Positions 25,577 to 32,776 of a DNA stretch of 40,351 nucleotides are shown piece after piece. The stretch spans positions 1 through 40,351 of the forward strand of contig NZ_JAHLEM010000177.1 of assembly GCF_018883605.1 (NCBI RefSeq). The letters are read 5' to 3'. How positions within the stretch are numbered: position 1 is the first letter of the stretch; each line of letters starts with the position of its first letter. The position numbers and the translations under genes were made by a program. The DNA comes from Streptomyces niphimycinicus. Lineage in GTDB: Bacteria > Actinomycetota > Actinomycetes > Streptomycetales > Streptomycetaceae. A model generated the notes under the pieces. The model was not told the origin of the DNA. It saw nothing but the letters and a program-made list of their open reading frames with translations, and made no database searches.

Positions 25577-25592
25577 TGAGAGCCGACTCTCA
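25577..25592. promoter_or_regulatory. Candidate TetR operator left beside the TetR remnant
   Basis: TGAGAG-CCGA-CTCTCA is a perfect 6+6 inverted repeat between the hydrolase gene and the TetR remnant. The size and place suit a TetR dimer. Confidence 0.5.
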
Positions 25593-25602
25593 TGAGAATA
25601 GA

Positions 25603-26079
25603 GAGAGCGACCTCGCCACCGCGTACCGGTACTTCCCCGACCTCCACTCGCTGATCAGCGAGGCGTTGTCCGGTGTCTGGCCGCCTCCCGCCGAGGCGCT
25701 CGCGCCGGTCGCGGACTCCGCCGACCCCGTCGAGCGCACCGCCTTCGCCTGCGAATTCCTGCTCCGCGGGGTGCTCGCCCGCGAGGGGGCGGTACGGGCG
25801 ATGATCGCGGCCACCATCACCAGGCCCGCCACCGCGACCGCGCGGCCGGGAATCCGTTTCGGGCTGATCGACCATGCGCTCCGGCCGCTCGACGGCACCC
25901 TCGGGGTGACGGATCCGGAAGCGTTCGCCCAGCTCAAACGGGATCTGGCGGTGGTCGTGAGCGCGGAGGCGCTCTTCACCCTCATGGATCTGTGCGGGCT
26001 CGATCCGCAGGCCGCCGTGGCCAGCGCGGTGCGCACCGCGACCAGCTTGACGCAGGCCGCGGTGCGCACGATCGAGTAG
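25603..26079 (+). pseudogene. TetR-family regulator lacking its DNA-binding head
   Basis: The reading frame picks up a TetR protein only at the very end of its helix-turn-helix (LATAYRYFPDLHSLISEAL). It then continues through a complete ligand-binding domain of about 140 residues to VRTIE. The preceding 45 or so residues that hold the rest of the DNA-binding domain are absent. The frame can be opened at ATG 25546, but the residues it adds (MAPVHRRLLF and on) are not TetR-like and include the operator. A deletion removed the head; the body shows no internal stop. A headless protein might still be made as a dimerisation partner, but the simplest reading is a decaying gene. Confidence 0.7.
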
Positions 26080-26115
26080 CGGATCCCGGCGCCACCAAGT
26101 GGCTACCGGGGTCCG
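26080..26115. terminator. Possible hairpin between the TetR remnant and the DUF418 gene
   Basis: CGGATCCCGG and CCGGGGTCCG form a 10-bp stem with one G-T pair and a 16-base loop. It overlaps the end of the convergent DUF418 gene. Confidence 0.45.
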
Positions 26116-27326
26116 TACGTAAGCCTCCGCAACACCTTCTCGGCGGGCCCCGGAAGCGAGCGGTGCTGGAGCAGATAGGCCCCGGCCACCGTGGCGAGCC
26201 AGACCAGGACGGCACTCAGGCATGCGGTGAGCGTCGGGCTGCCGGTGCGCTCGCCGAGTGCGAGGGCGAAGGGGGAGAGCAGCAGCACCCATGCGAGCGA
26301 CTGGAACAGATAGCCGCTCAGCGACCGCTGGCCCAGGGCCGCGAGCGCCGCCACGGGGAGCTTCGGCCGCGCATCGGGGCGGGCCTTCGACAGCCGCAGG
26401 GCGAGAAGCCCGAAGAGCGCCACATAGCCGGGGCCGCCGAACTGGCCGCTCACTTCGTACAGCAGCAGGAACGCGTCCGCGGTGGCGCCGTCGACATGCA
26501 CGAATCCCGCGCTGACGAGGCCGATCGGCGCCCCGCCCGCGAAGGCGATGCCGAGCGCGATCACGGCGGTGCGGATCAGCAGCCGCCGGTGCCGCGCCGG
26601 GTCCTCCAGTACGCCCCGGCGCGCGGCCCATGCGCCCAGCCAGACGATCACGATGAACGGCACGACGGACAGCGTGTGGATCGGCCACTCGCCGAGCCGG
26701 TCGGCCACGGACGTGGCGTAGTCGGGGGCCGAGAGCGAATCGACACCGTCCGTCGGCACGGCGGCGGACCCTGATGTGCTGTTCGTGGCGTGGTACACGG
26801 CGATGGCCGCCACCACGGCGACGTAGACCACCGTCCAGCCCCACAGCCACAGCACGACGCGCTGCACCCGCTCGCCGCGGCGCAGCAGCAACAGGGTGAA
26901 GAGGATGCCGACGATGCCGTAGGCCCCGAGGAAGTCACCGAAGTTGAGCAGCGCGGCGTGCACGAGGCCGAAGGCGATGAGCCACGCGTTGCGCCTCAGC
27001 AGCACCGAGCGCGCCGCGCCGGGCCCGGCGCCCTGGGCGTCCTGCCTGCGGGTGAGCTGCACCAGCCCGTAGCCGAACATCACGGCGAACATCGGATAGG
27101 CGCGGGCGTGCACGAAGACGAACATGGTGAGGTTGAACCCCCGCTCCCAGCCGTGGGGGGACGCCTCGGCGCCCGGCTGGTTGCCGAAGGTGAACACCGC
27201 GGCGTTCGCGAGCGCGATGAACAACAGCATGGTGCCCCGGGCCAGGTCGGGCGCCAGGGCCCGTTCGGTCCGGCGCACCGGGCCCCGGGCGGGGCCCGGT
27301 GCATGGGACTGCGTTATGGCTGTCAC
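26103..27326 (-). CDS. DUF418 family integral membrane protein
   Basis: A protein of about 407 residues with ten or so predicted membrane spans. The family start is clear (RTERALAPDLARGTMLLFIALANA). The C-terminal DUF418 portion includes YVALFGLLALRLSK, AALGQRSLSGYLFQSLAWVLLLSPFALALGE and a final short basic tail. The family is related to acyltransferase-3-like membrane enzymes, but its function is unknown. I chose the GTG at 27326, with GGAGAGAG six bases before it. The frame also opens at ATG 27350, which would put that purine run inside the gene. It is divergent from an intact TetR gene and probably regulated by it. Confidence 0.82.
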   Translation of the reverse strand: MTAITQSHAPGPARGPVRRTERALAPDLARGTMLLFIALANAAVFTFGNQPGAEASPHGWERGFNLTMFVFVHARAYPMFAVMFGYGLVQLTRRQDAQGAGPGAARSVLLRRNAWLIAFGLVHAALLNFGDFLGAYGIVGILFTLLLLRRGERVQRVVLWLWGWTVVYVAVVAAIAVYHATNSTSGSAAVPTDGVDSLSAPDYATSVADRLGEWPIHTLSVVPFIVIVWLGAWAARRGVLEDPARHRRLLIRTAVIALGIAFAGGAPIGLVSAGFVHVDGATADAFLLLYEVSGQFGGPGYVALFGLLALRLSKARPDARPKLPVAALAALGQRSLSGYLFQSLAWVLLLSPFALALGERTGSPTLTACLSAVLVWLATVAGAYLLQHRSLPGPAEKVLRRLTYGPR

Positions 27327-27376
27327 CTGGAACTCTCTCCGTCCTGACATGAGGGCCCATGGGGCAACGGGACATG

Positions 27377-27433
27377 AGCGAGCCCTCGGCGCTCGCTTAG
27401 TATAAGCAATAATCTATATGGAGAAAACTAAGT
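27377..27433. promoter_or_regulatory. AT-rich divergent promoter with palindromes
   Basis: Between the DUF418 and TetR genes lies AGCGAGC-N7-GCTCGCT (27377-27397). It is followed by an unusually AT-rich stretch, where CTTAGT (27396-27401) is mirrored by ACTAAG (27427-27432). TATAAG and TATATG inside it could serve as -10 boxes. One of the palindromes is probably the TetR operator. Confidence 0.5.
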
Positions 27434-27489
27434 AGCCGTGCGCCATGATGTACCTGGTGAGCAACCGAGGTACGAGAAGGAGAAGCGCC

Positions 27490-28302
27490 ATGTCGGCCGA
27501 CCAGGAGGAGGCGCCCGCCGAGCTGGCCCGCCTGTGGAGGCTCCCGGTATCGGCCTCGGGCCTCGGCCGGCCCGCCGCGCTCGACACCGAGCGCGTGGTG
27601 CGTACGGGGGTGGAACTGGCGGACCGCGACGGGCTGGCGGGCGCGACGCTGCCGAAGATCGCGAAGGAGCTGGGCGTCTCCCCGATGTCCCTCTACCGCC
27701 ATGTCGGATCCAAGGACGAGCTGCTCGTCCTCATGCGGGACCTGGCGCTCGGCGTTCCGCCCGAGGTCGAGACCGCTCCCGGCCGATGGCGTGCGGGGCT
27801 ACGGCAGTGGACCGTCGCCCAGCGGCTGGTCAACCACGACCGCCCCTGGCTTCCGCGGCTCCCCATCGCGGGGCCGCCGATGGGACCTCATGAGATCGCG
27901 TGGATGGAAGCGGGCCTGGGCGCGCTGAGCGGCACGGAACTCGACTGGGCCGCGAAGGTCGGCAGTCTGACCCTGCTCAGCGGCTATGTGCGCCACGCCT
28001 CCCTGCTCGCCCAGGAACACGCGCAGGGCAGGAGCGAGACGGGGCTGAGTCAGGAAGAGGCCGAACGGGCCTACGGCAGGACCCTGGCGCGGCTCATCAC
28101 CCCGGACCGCTTTCCGCAGGTGGCGCTGCTTTTCTCAGCGGGCCTGTTCGAGGCGGCGCCCGATGGCGCGTACGACGACCCGGCGACCGACCATGACTTC
28201 GTCTTCGGCCTCGAACGCGTCCTCGACGGGATCGCCGTGGCCGTCGACCGTGCGCGGACGGGGACGGGGGAGGGGGCGGCGACGGAGGGGGCGACGCCGT
28301 AA
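27490..28302 (+). CDS. TetR/AcrR-family transcriptional regulator
   Basis: A 270-residue regulator. An N-terminal arm is followed by the helix-turn-helix (residues 30-80: TERVVRTGVELADRDGLAGA, then IAKELGVSPMSLYRHVGSKDEL). The C-terminal ligand domain is longer than usual, of the TetR_C type seen in tetracycline- and drug-responsive members. AAGGAG lies 8 bases before the ATG at 27490; the longer frame from 27445 includes that ribosome site and is rejected. It probably controls the divergent DUF418 gene and itself. A Gly/Ala-rich tail ends the protein. Confidence 0.87.
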   Translation: MSADQEEAPAELARLWRLPVSASGLGRPAALDTERVVRTGVELADRDGLAGATLPKIAKELGVSPMSLYRHVGSKDELLVLMRDLALGVPPEVETAPGRWRAGLRQWTVAQRLVNHDRPWLPRLPIAGPPMGPHEIAWMEAGLGALSGTELDWAAKVGSLTLLSGYVRHASLLAQEHAQGRSETGLSQEEAERAYGRTLARLITPDRFPQVALLFSAGLFEAAPDGAYDDPATDHDFVFGLERVLDGIAVAVDRARTGTGEGAATEGATP

Positions 28303-28378
28303 CGCGGGGGCCTGTGCGGCTTCCCGGCTCGGGCCCGGCGGCCCGGGCGGGGCGTCGTCAGACGGCTGGCGGAGCAGG

Positions 28379-28840
28379 TCAACTCGGTGTCGGGGCAGCG
28401 GCATGCCCCCTCGCCCGCCCCCGCCGGGCGACGATCGCGTTCACGGTCTTGCCGTCCGGCTCCTCGGTGACGGCCGTGGCCGTGGCCATATCGCAGATCA
28501 TCGCCCAGCCGAATCCGCCGCCCTCGCCGCGGACATCCGGAGTCCGCCGTTGGGGCGGTACGCGGCTGGCATCACCCACGGCGATGGCGATGGCATCAGG
28601 GTGCGCCGACAGACGCAGCGAGCAGAACCGGCCGCCCGAGTGCCGTACGGCATTGGTGACAAGCTCCGAGACGACCAGCACCACCGCCTCGGCGGCGCCC
28701 TGATCGGGCGCCGGATGCAGGCTTTCCAGGAAGGTGCCGGTGAGTTGCCGTGCGTGCGAGGCCGCTTCGGGACGGCATTCCAGGGTTGCCCGCAGCGCGG
28801 ACGGCGGGGTAGCCGTCCGCTGGGCCGTGGCGGTGTGCAT
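28379..28840 (-). CDS. Anti-sigma-factor-type ATP-binding protein (HATPase_c)
   Basis: A 153-residue single-domain GHKL ATPase of the RsbW/SpoIIAB-like kind that is abundant in Streptomyces. The N box is VSELVTNAVRHSGG and the G1 box region is AIAIAVGDASRV, with a glycine-rich GEGGGFGWAMICDMA lid. Such proteins bind a sigma factor or phosphorylate an anti-anti-sigma partner. No partner gene is adjacent, so the target is unknown. The ATG at 28840 has GAGG eight bases upstream; a GTG three codons earlier is an alternative. The gene is convergent with the TetR gene and downstream of ssuA on the same strand. Confidence 0.85.
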   Translation of the reverse strand: MHTATAQRTATPPSALRATLECRPEAASHARQLTGTFLESLHPAPDQGAAEAVVLVVSELVTNAVRHSGGRFCSLRLSAHPDAIAIAVGDASRVPPQRRTPDVRGEGGGFGWAMICDMATATAVTEEPDGKTVNAIVARRGRARGHAAAPTPS

Positions 28841-28856
28841 GACGCTCACCTCGTTT

Positions 28857-28905
28857 CATCGGGTGCGTTTCGCGCGTTTGACGATGCAGACGCGCTTACC
28901 CGATG
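28857..28905 (-). terminator. Possible hairpin between ssuA and the anti-sigma-type gene
   Basis: CATCGGGT (28857-28864) pairs with ACCCGATG (28898-28905), and inner GCGCG/CGCGC bases can extend the stem. It may end the ssu operon or act as an operator for the next gene. Confidence 0.4.
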
Positions 28906-28928
28906 GAACGCATCCGAAAAGGGCGTCC

Positions 28929-29963
28929 TCAGGATCCCTTTCCATAGGTGCGCGGTGCGGAGGTGGACGGCGGCAGATCGCCGTTGAAGCGGGTGTCCAC
29001 GTAATCGGCGAACTGGAAGCGGCGCGGGGTGAGCTTCAGCTTCGCGAAGGCGTCCGCGATCTCCTGCTCCGAGGCGACGGCGGGCTTGTCGACCGCGACG
29101 TACACCCGGGTGCCGTTGGTCCGCTTCACGGAGTCCAGCGCCACCTGGTACGGCAGCCCGGTCTCCTTGCCCCACACCTTGGCCCACGCCTCGGGGTGCT
29201 TGTAGACCCAGTCCTGGGCCCGGCGCAGCCGCCCGAGATAGTCCTTGATGACCTTCGCCTTCTTCGCGTCCTTCAGGGAGGAGGGGTTGGCGACCTGGAA
29301 GTTGAGGCCGTTGACCACGCCCTTGCCCGTGGTGAGGACCCGGCCGTCGGACTGGCGCAGCGCCTGGGAGGTGTACGGGTCCCAGACGGCCCAGGCGTCC
29401 ACCTTGCCGCGGGTGAACGCGGCCAGGGCGTCGGCGGGCTGAAGAAACTTGACCTGTACGTCCTTGATCGAGAGCCCGGCCTTGGCGAGCGAGGCGACCA
29501 GTTGGTAGTGGGCCGAGCTGCCCTGCGCGACCGCCACCGACTTGCCCTTGAGGTCGGTGGTCCTCTTCAGCGGTGACCCCTTCTTGACCAGGATCGCCTC
29601 GCCGTCGGCCGTGCCGTGCTTGGCGGCCACGACCTTGATGTCCGACTTGGCGGCCGCGGCGAAGACGGGCGGGGTGTTGCCCACCCCGCCGATGTCCACG
29701 GCCTTGGCGCTCACGGCCTCCAGGATCGGCGGGCCGGAGGTGAACGTGGACCACTTGATCTTGTAGGGGAGGTTGTCGAGCTCCCCGGCGGCGCGCAGCA
29801 CCGCCTCGTCGTTGCCCTTCTGGTCCCCGACGTCGAGGGTCACATCGCCCTTGCCATCGGTGTTGCCGGAGGAGCCGGAGCCGTTGTGCGGCGACGAGCT
29901 GACGCATGCGGACAGCAGCAGGGCGAGGGGGAGGGACAGGGCGGGGAGGATGCGCCGTCTCAT
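28929..29963 (-). CDS. ssuA: Aliphatic sulfonate ABC transporter, substrate-binding lipoprotein
   Basis: A 344-residue lipoprotein with lipobox LLSAC (lipidated C20). The fold is the SsuA/nitrate-type periplasmic-binding type 2. Visible markers are VDIGGVGNTPPVFAAAAKSD, the ligand-loop segment GKSVAVAQGSSAHYQLVASL, and KVDAWAVWDPYTSQAL. It would capture sulfonates or related sulfur compounds outside the membrane and deliver them to the permease encoded upstream. It is the last gene of the leftward order leader peptide, permease, ATPase, binding protein, with an 84-bp gap before it. A taurine or other sulfur-ester substrate is also possible. Confidence 0.85.
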   Translation of the reverse strand: MRRRILPALSLPLALLLSACVSSSPHNGSGSSGNTDGKGDVTLDVGDQKGNDEAVLRAAGELDNLPYKIKWSTFTSGPPILEAVSAKAVDIGGVGNTPPVFAAAAKSDIKVVAAKHGTADGEAILVKKGSPLKRTTDLKGKSVAVAQGSSAHYQLVASLAKAGLSIKDVQVKFLQPADALAAFTRGKVDAWAVWDPYTSQALRQSDGRVLTTGKGVVNGLNFQVANPSSLKDAKKAKVIKDYLGRLRRAQDWVYKHPEAWAKVWGKETGLPYQVALDSVKRTNGTRVYVAVDKPAVASEQEIADAFAKLKLTPRRFQFADYVDTRFNGDLPPSTSAPRTYGKGS

Positions 29964-30047
29964 GTCAGCGGGGTCCGTTCGGGTAGTACGTGTGAGGTTC
30001 GGGGAGATCGCGAGAGGGCGCGATCGAGGGGGAAAAGCCAGGCGCCG

Positions 30048-30845
30048 TCAGGCGACCTTGTGGACGGCCGGCTCGGGCGCCTTCACACCCAGCCGGTCCA
30101 GCAGCTCGGTGCGCAGCTCGGCGAGGAGCGGATCGGCGATATCGCGCGGCCGGTCCCGGTCCACCCGGACCTGATGCGCGATGACGCCCCCGTCCATCAC
30201 CAGGACGCGGTCGGCGAGCAGCAGCGCCTCCTCCACGTCATGCGTGACCAGCAGCACCGCGCAGCCGCGCCGCTGCCACAACTCGCCGACCAACTGCTGG
30301 GCCGTGATCCGGGTGAGCGCGTCCAGTGCGCCGAACGGCTCGTCCAGCAGCAGCAGATCGGGCTCGCGCACCAGCGCGCGGGCGAGTGAGGCACGCTGGG
30401 CCTCACCGCCGGAGAGGGTCTTGGGCCAGGCGTCGACGCGGTGGCCGAGACCGACCTCCGTCAGCGCCCGCTCGGCCACGGCCCGCCCCGGGCGGCCGGG
30501 CAGCCCGAGCAGCACATTGCGCCAGACCCGCTTCCAGGGCATCAGCCGTGGCGCCTGGAAGGCGACGGCCTTGCGGCGTGGCACCAGCACCTCGCCCTCG
30601 ATCTCCCGGTCGAGCCCGGCGAGCACGCGTAGCAGTGTGGACTTGCCGCAGCCGCTGCGGCCGAGCAGTGCCACGAACTCGCCTGTCCCGATGTCGAGTT
30701 GGAGGTCGTCGATGACCGCTCGGCCATCGAACGAACGGGTCAGCGAGCGAACCCGCACCGCCGCGTCGCCGCTCTCGCCCGCCACCTTCTCCTTCTCCAA
30801 CTCCCCCTTCAGGTAGTTCACTTGCCGGTGAAGTTCGGTCGCCAT
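30048..30845 (-). CDS. ssuB: Sulfonate ABC transporter ATPase
   Basis: A 265-residue ABC ATPase. Walker A is GRSGCGKST, the signature is LSGGEAQRASLARAL, Walker B is LLLLDEPFGALD, and the switch histidine is in VTHDVEEALLLADRV. This is the nitrate/sulfonate/taurine importer subfamily. The ATG at 30845 overlaps the end of the permease gene by 28 bp. Internal GTG codons with better purine runs, around 30780-30820, are alternative starts that would shorten the poorly conserved N-terminus. It energises the permease from the cytoplasmic side. Confidence 0.87.
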   Translation of the reverse strand: MATELHRQVNYLKGELEKEKVAGESGDAAVRVRSLTRSFDGRAVIDDLQLDIGTGEFVALLGRSGCGKSTLLRVLAGLDREIEGEVLVPRRKAVAFQAPRLMPWKRVWRNVLLGLPGRPGRAVAERALTEVGLGHRVDAWPKTLSGGEAQRASLARALVREPDLLLLDEPFGALDALTRITAQQLVGELWQRRGCAVLLVTHDVEEALLLADRVLVMDGGVIAHQVRVDRDRPRDIADPLLAELRTELLDRLGVKAPEPAVHKVA

Positions 30846-31627
30846 CGCAGCAGCAGCCTCTCCAGAGTGCGGACGATGAAATCGGCGAGCAGGCCGAGGG
30901 CGGCGTAGACGATCAGGCAGACCACGATCACATCGGTCTGGAAGAACTCCCGCGCACGGTTGAGCAGAAAGCCGATCCCGTCATCGGCGTTGATGGTTTC
31001 GCCGAAGACCAGCGCCAGCCAGGCGGTGGCGAGCGAGTAGCGCAGCCCGGTCATCGCGCCGGGGAGCGCCCCGGGCAGCACCACATGGCGGATCAGCCCC
31101 CAGCGGCCGAGCCCCAGGGCCGTCCCGGCCTCGATGAGCTGGGCGTCCACGCCCCGGATGCCCGCGTAGACGTTGAGATAGAGATGGAAGGTGACGCCCA
31201 GTGCGATGAGCGCGATCTTCGGGGCCTCGCCGATGCCCATCCAGATGATGAACAGCGGGATCATGCCGACCCAGGGGATGCTGCGCAGCATCTGCACGCT
31301 CGCGTCGACGAGGTCCTCGCCGAGCCGGGAGAGCCCGGAGATCAGCGCGAGCGCGACGCCGATCACTCCGCCGATCACCAGTCCGATCAGCACCCGCTGC
31401 ACCGACACCAGCATGGCGTGCGGGAGGGTGCCGTCCTCCAGCAGGTCGGAGGCGGTACCGGCGATGGTGCCGGGCGAGGCCAGGATGTCGGAGGGCAACA
31501 CACCGGTGGCGCTGGACACTTGCCAGAGCACCAGCAGCAGAAGGGGTCCGGTCGTGCGGCGCAGCCAGCGCGGCACGGGGCGGCGGCGCGCGGAGAGCGG
31601 CACGACCGGTTCGAGAACCGGGGACAT
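30818..31627 (-). CDS. ssuC: Sulfonate ABC transporter permease
   Basis: A 269-residue inner-membrane permease with about six spans. The ATPase-contact loop is AQLIEAGTALGLGRWGLIRH, followed by VVLPGALPGAMTGLRYSLATAWLALVFGE cut by a conserved break, typical of SsuC. The ATG at 31627 has GGAG six bases upstream. It is the first transporter gene after the leader peptide at 31738-31821, and the 110-bp space between them carries a pyrimidine-rich run that may influence expression. The ssuB gene overlaps its end. Confidence 0.87.
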   Translation of the reverse strand: MSPVLEPVVPLSARRRPVPRWLRRTTGPLLLLVLWQVSSATGVLPSDILASPGTIAGTASDLLEDGTLPHAMLVSVQRVLIGLVIGGVIGVALALISGLSRLGEDLVDASVQMLRSIPWVGMIPLFIIWMGIGEAPKIALIALGVTFHLYLNVYAGIRGVDAQLIEAGTALGLGRWGLIRHVVLPGALPGAMTGLRYSLATAWLALVFGETINADDGIGFLLNRAREFFQTDVIVVCLIVYAALGLLADFIVRTLERLLLRWRPNFTGK

Positions 31628-31737
31628 GGGGGCTCCACAAAAGGGGTACGCCTCAACGCCCGCACGCCACGACGGTCAGCGCGGTACGGCGGAACGAGAC
31701 AGAGGCGAGCGGGAGGAGTGGGGAGGGAGAAGAAAGG

Positions 31738-31821
31738 TCAGCGGAGGCCGGGACACGCGGCGGACGCCACCCGCAGCAGGTCGATATGACCGCGCGTGGT
31801 GAGCAGGGCTGACGTAGACAT
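31738..31821 (-). CDS. Actinobacterial sulfur-operon leader peptide
   Basis: A 27-codon open frame directly upstream of ssuC. It ends in the pattern GHIDLLRVASAACPGLR, which matches the small 'putative leader peptide' family found ahead of sulfur and cysteine operons in Streptomyces (typical core HVDLLRVASAACR). The single cysteine lies near its end, five codons before the stop. It starts at ATG 31821, about eight bases after a -10 box, so the message is nearly leaderless. The probable role is attenuation: slow translation at the cysteine codon when cysteine is scarce would change expression of the transporter. The mechanism is inferred, not shown. Confidence 0.8.
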   Translation of the reverse strand: MSTSALLTTRGHIDLLRVASAACPGLR

Positions 31822-31828
31822 GCCCTTG

Positions 31829-31858
31829 AAGTTAGCGACGGCGTCCGGAACCGGTCAA
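31829..31858 (-). promoter_or_regulatory. Promoter of the ssu operon
   Basis: On the minus strand TTGACC (31858-31853), an 18-bp spacer and TAACTT (31834-31829) form a good vegetative promoter. The start site would fall at or just before the leader peptide ATG. Confidence 0.65.
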
Positions 31859-31922
31859 CGGTGTCTTGCCCCTCGGACCTTTGTTGCGGGAGTTTTACGC
31901 GGTGGCGTACCAGGATGGCTCC

Positions 31923-32342
31923 ATGAGCACATTCCGTACCCACACCATCAACGTCACCACCGGCTCCACCGAGACCGTCGCCGACCTCACCGCCGACTGC
32001 GAGGCGTATCTACGGGAGGTGGCGGGCGGCGGCGACGGCCTGCTCAATGTTTTCGTCCCGCATGCCACGGCCGGGATCGCGATCCTGGAGACCGGCGCCG
32101 GCAGTGACACCGATCTGCTCCTCGCACTGCGCGATCTGCTCCCCGCCGACGACCGCTGGCGCCACCGCCACGGCAGCCCCGGCCACGGCCGCGACCACGT
32201 CCTCCCCGCCCTCGTACCCCCACACGCCACCCTCCCGGTCATCGGCGGCAGGCTGGCCCTGGGCACCTGGCAGTCGGTGTGCCTGGTCGACACCAACGTC
32301 GACAACCCCGACCGCCAGGTCCGGCTGAGCTTCCTGGGCTAG
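31923..32342 (+). CDS. YjbQ/UPF0047 family protein
   Basis: A 139-residue protein with the family hallmarks NVFVPHATAGIAILE, HGSPGHGRDHVLPALV and RLALGTWQSVCLVDTNVD. The conserved histidines and the acidic residue cluster form a metal or phosphate site. Members show weak thiamine-phosphate synthase activity, but the true role is not settled. The frame opens earlier (31866), but the ATG at 31923 starts exactly at the family beginning (MSTFRTHTI). It is divergent from the ssu operon. The stop codon lies inside a recent 20-bp tandem duplication. Confidence 0.87.
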   Translation: MSTFRTHTINVTTGSTETVADLTADCEAYLREVAGGGDGLLNVFVPHATAGIAILETGAGSDTDLLLALRDLLPADDRWRHRHGSPGHGRDHVLPALVPPHATLPVIGGRLALGTWQSVCLVDTNVDNPDRQVRLSFLG

Positions 32343-32367
32343 GCGGCAGCTTCCTGGGCCAGGCGGC
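32328..32367 (+). repeat. 20-bp tandem duplication at the yjbQ stop codon
   Basis: Two adjacent 20-bp copies (32328-32347 and 32348-32367) differ at one base. The first copy contains the TAG stop in GGGCTAGGC and the second reads GGGCCAGGC. Confidence 0.9.
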
Positions 32368-32460
32368 CGCGTCCGGATGCCGCCTCGGTGGGGTGAAGGG
32401 GCCCGCGGATGACCGGGATAGTGTGGGCCCGTCAGCGAAGATCGTACATAGGCGGAGCAC

Positions 32461-32679
32461 ATGACAGACATCATGGAGACAGCGGCGCGCACCGTGTTCG
32501 AGCGTTACGACCTCGACGGTGACGGTCTGGTCACCGCGGATGAATTCCGGCAGGTCGTCGCGGAGCTGGAGGGCCAGGAGATCAGCGCGGCGGCGGCCCA
32601 GGCGCTGATCGACTCGCTCGACACCGACGGCGACCGCCAGATGTCCTTCGAGGAGTTCTGGGCGGCCATGAACCGCTGA
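32461..32679 (+). CDS. Small EF-hand calcium-binding protein
   Basis: A 72-residue protein made of one pair of EF-hands. Loop one is DLDGDGLVTADE (17-28) and loop two is DTDGDRQMSFEE (54-65); both end in the required bidentate glutamate. The size and layout match the small Streptomyces calmodulin-like proteins. It is cytoplasmic, with no signal peptide. Loop two has Arg at position 6 in place of the usual Gly, which may weaken calcium binding. GGAG lies four bases before the ATG. A likely -10 (TAGTGT) is seen about 30 bp upstream. The partner is unknown. Confidence 0.92.
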   Translation: MTDIMETAARTVFERYDLDGDGLVTADEFRQVVAELEGQEISAAAAQALIDSLDTDGDRQMSFEEFWAAMNR

Positions 32680-32705
32680 CACCTGACACCTGACCTGACA
32701 CCGCC

Positions 32706-32735
32706 GCCTCCGGCACGTATGAGCGTGCCGGAGGC
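32706..32735. terminator. Bidirectional hairpin after the EF-hand gene
   Basis: A perfect 12-bp stem (GCCTCCGGCACG against CGTGCCGGAGGC) with a 6-base loop lies between the EF-hand gene and the convergent ABC permease gene. Confidence 0.88.
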
Positions 32736-32776
32736 AACGGGGGCCGGGCAGTGGCCCGAGCGGTACGCCCGCGTGG

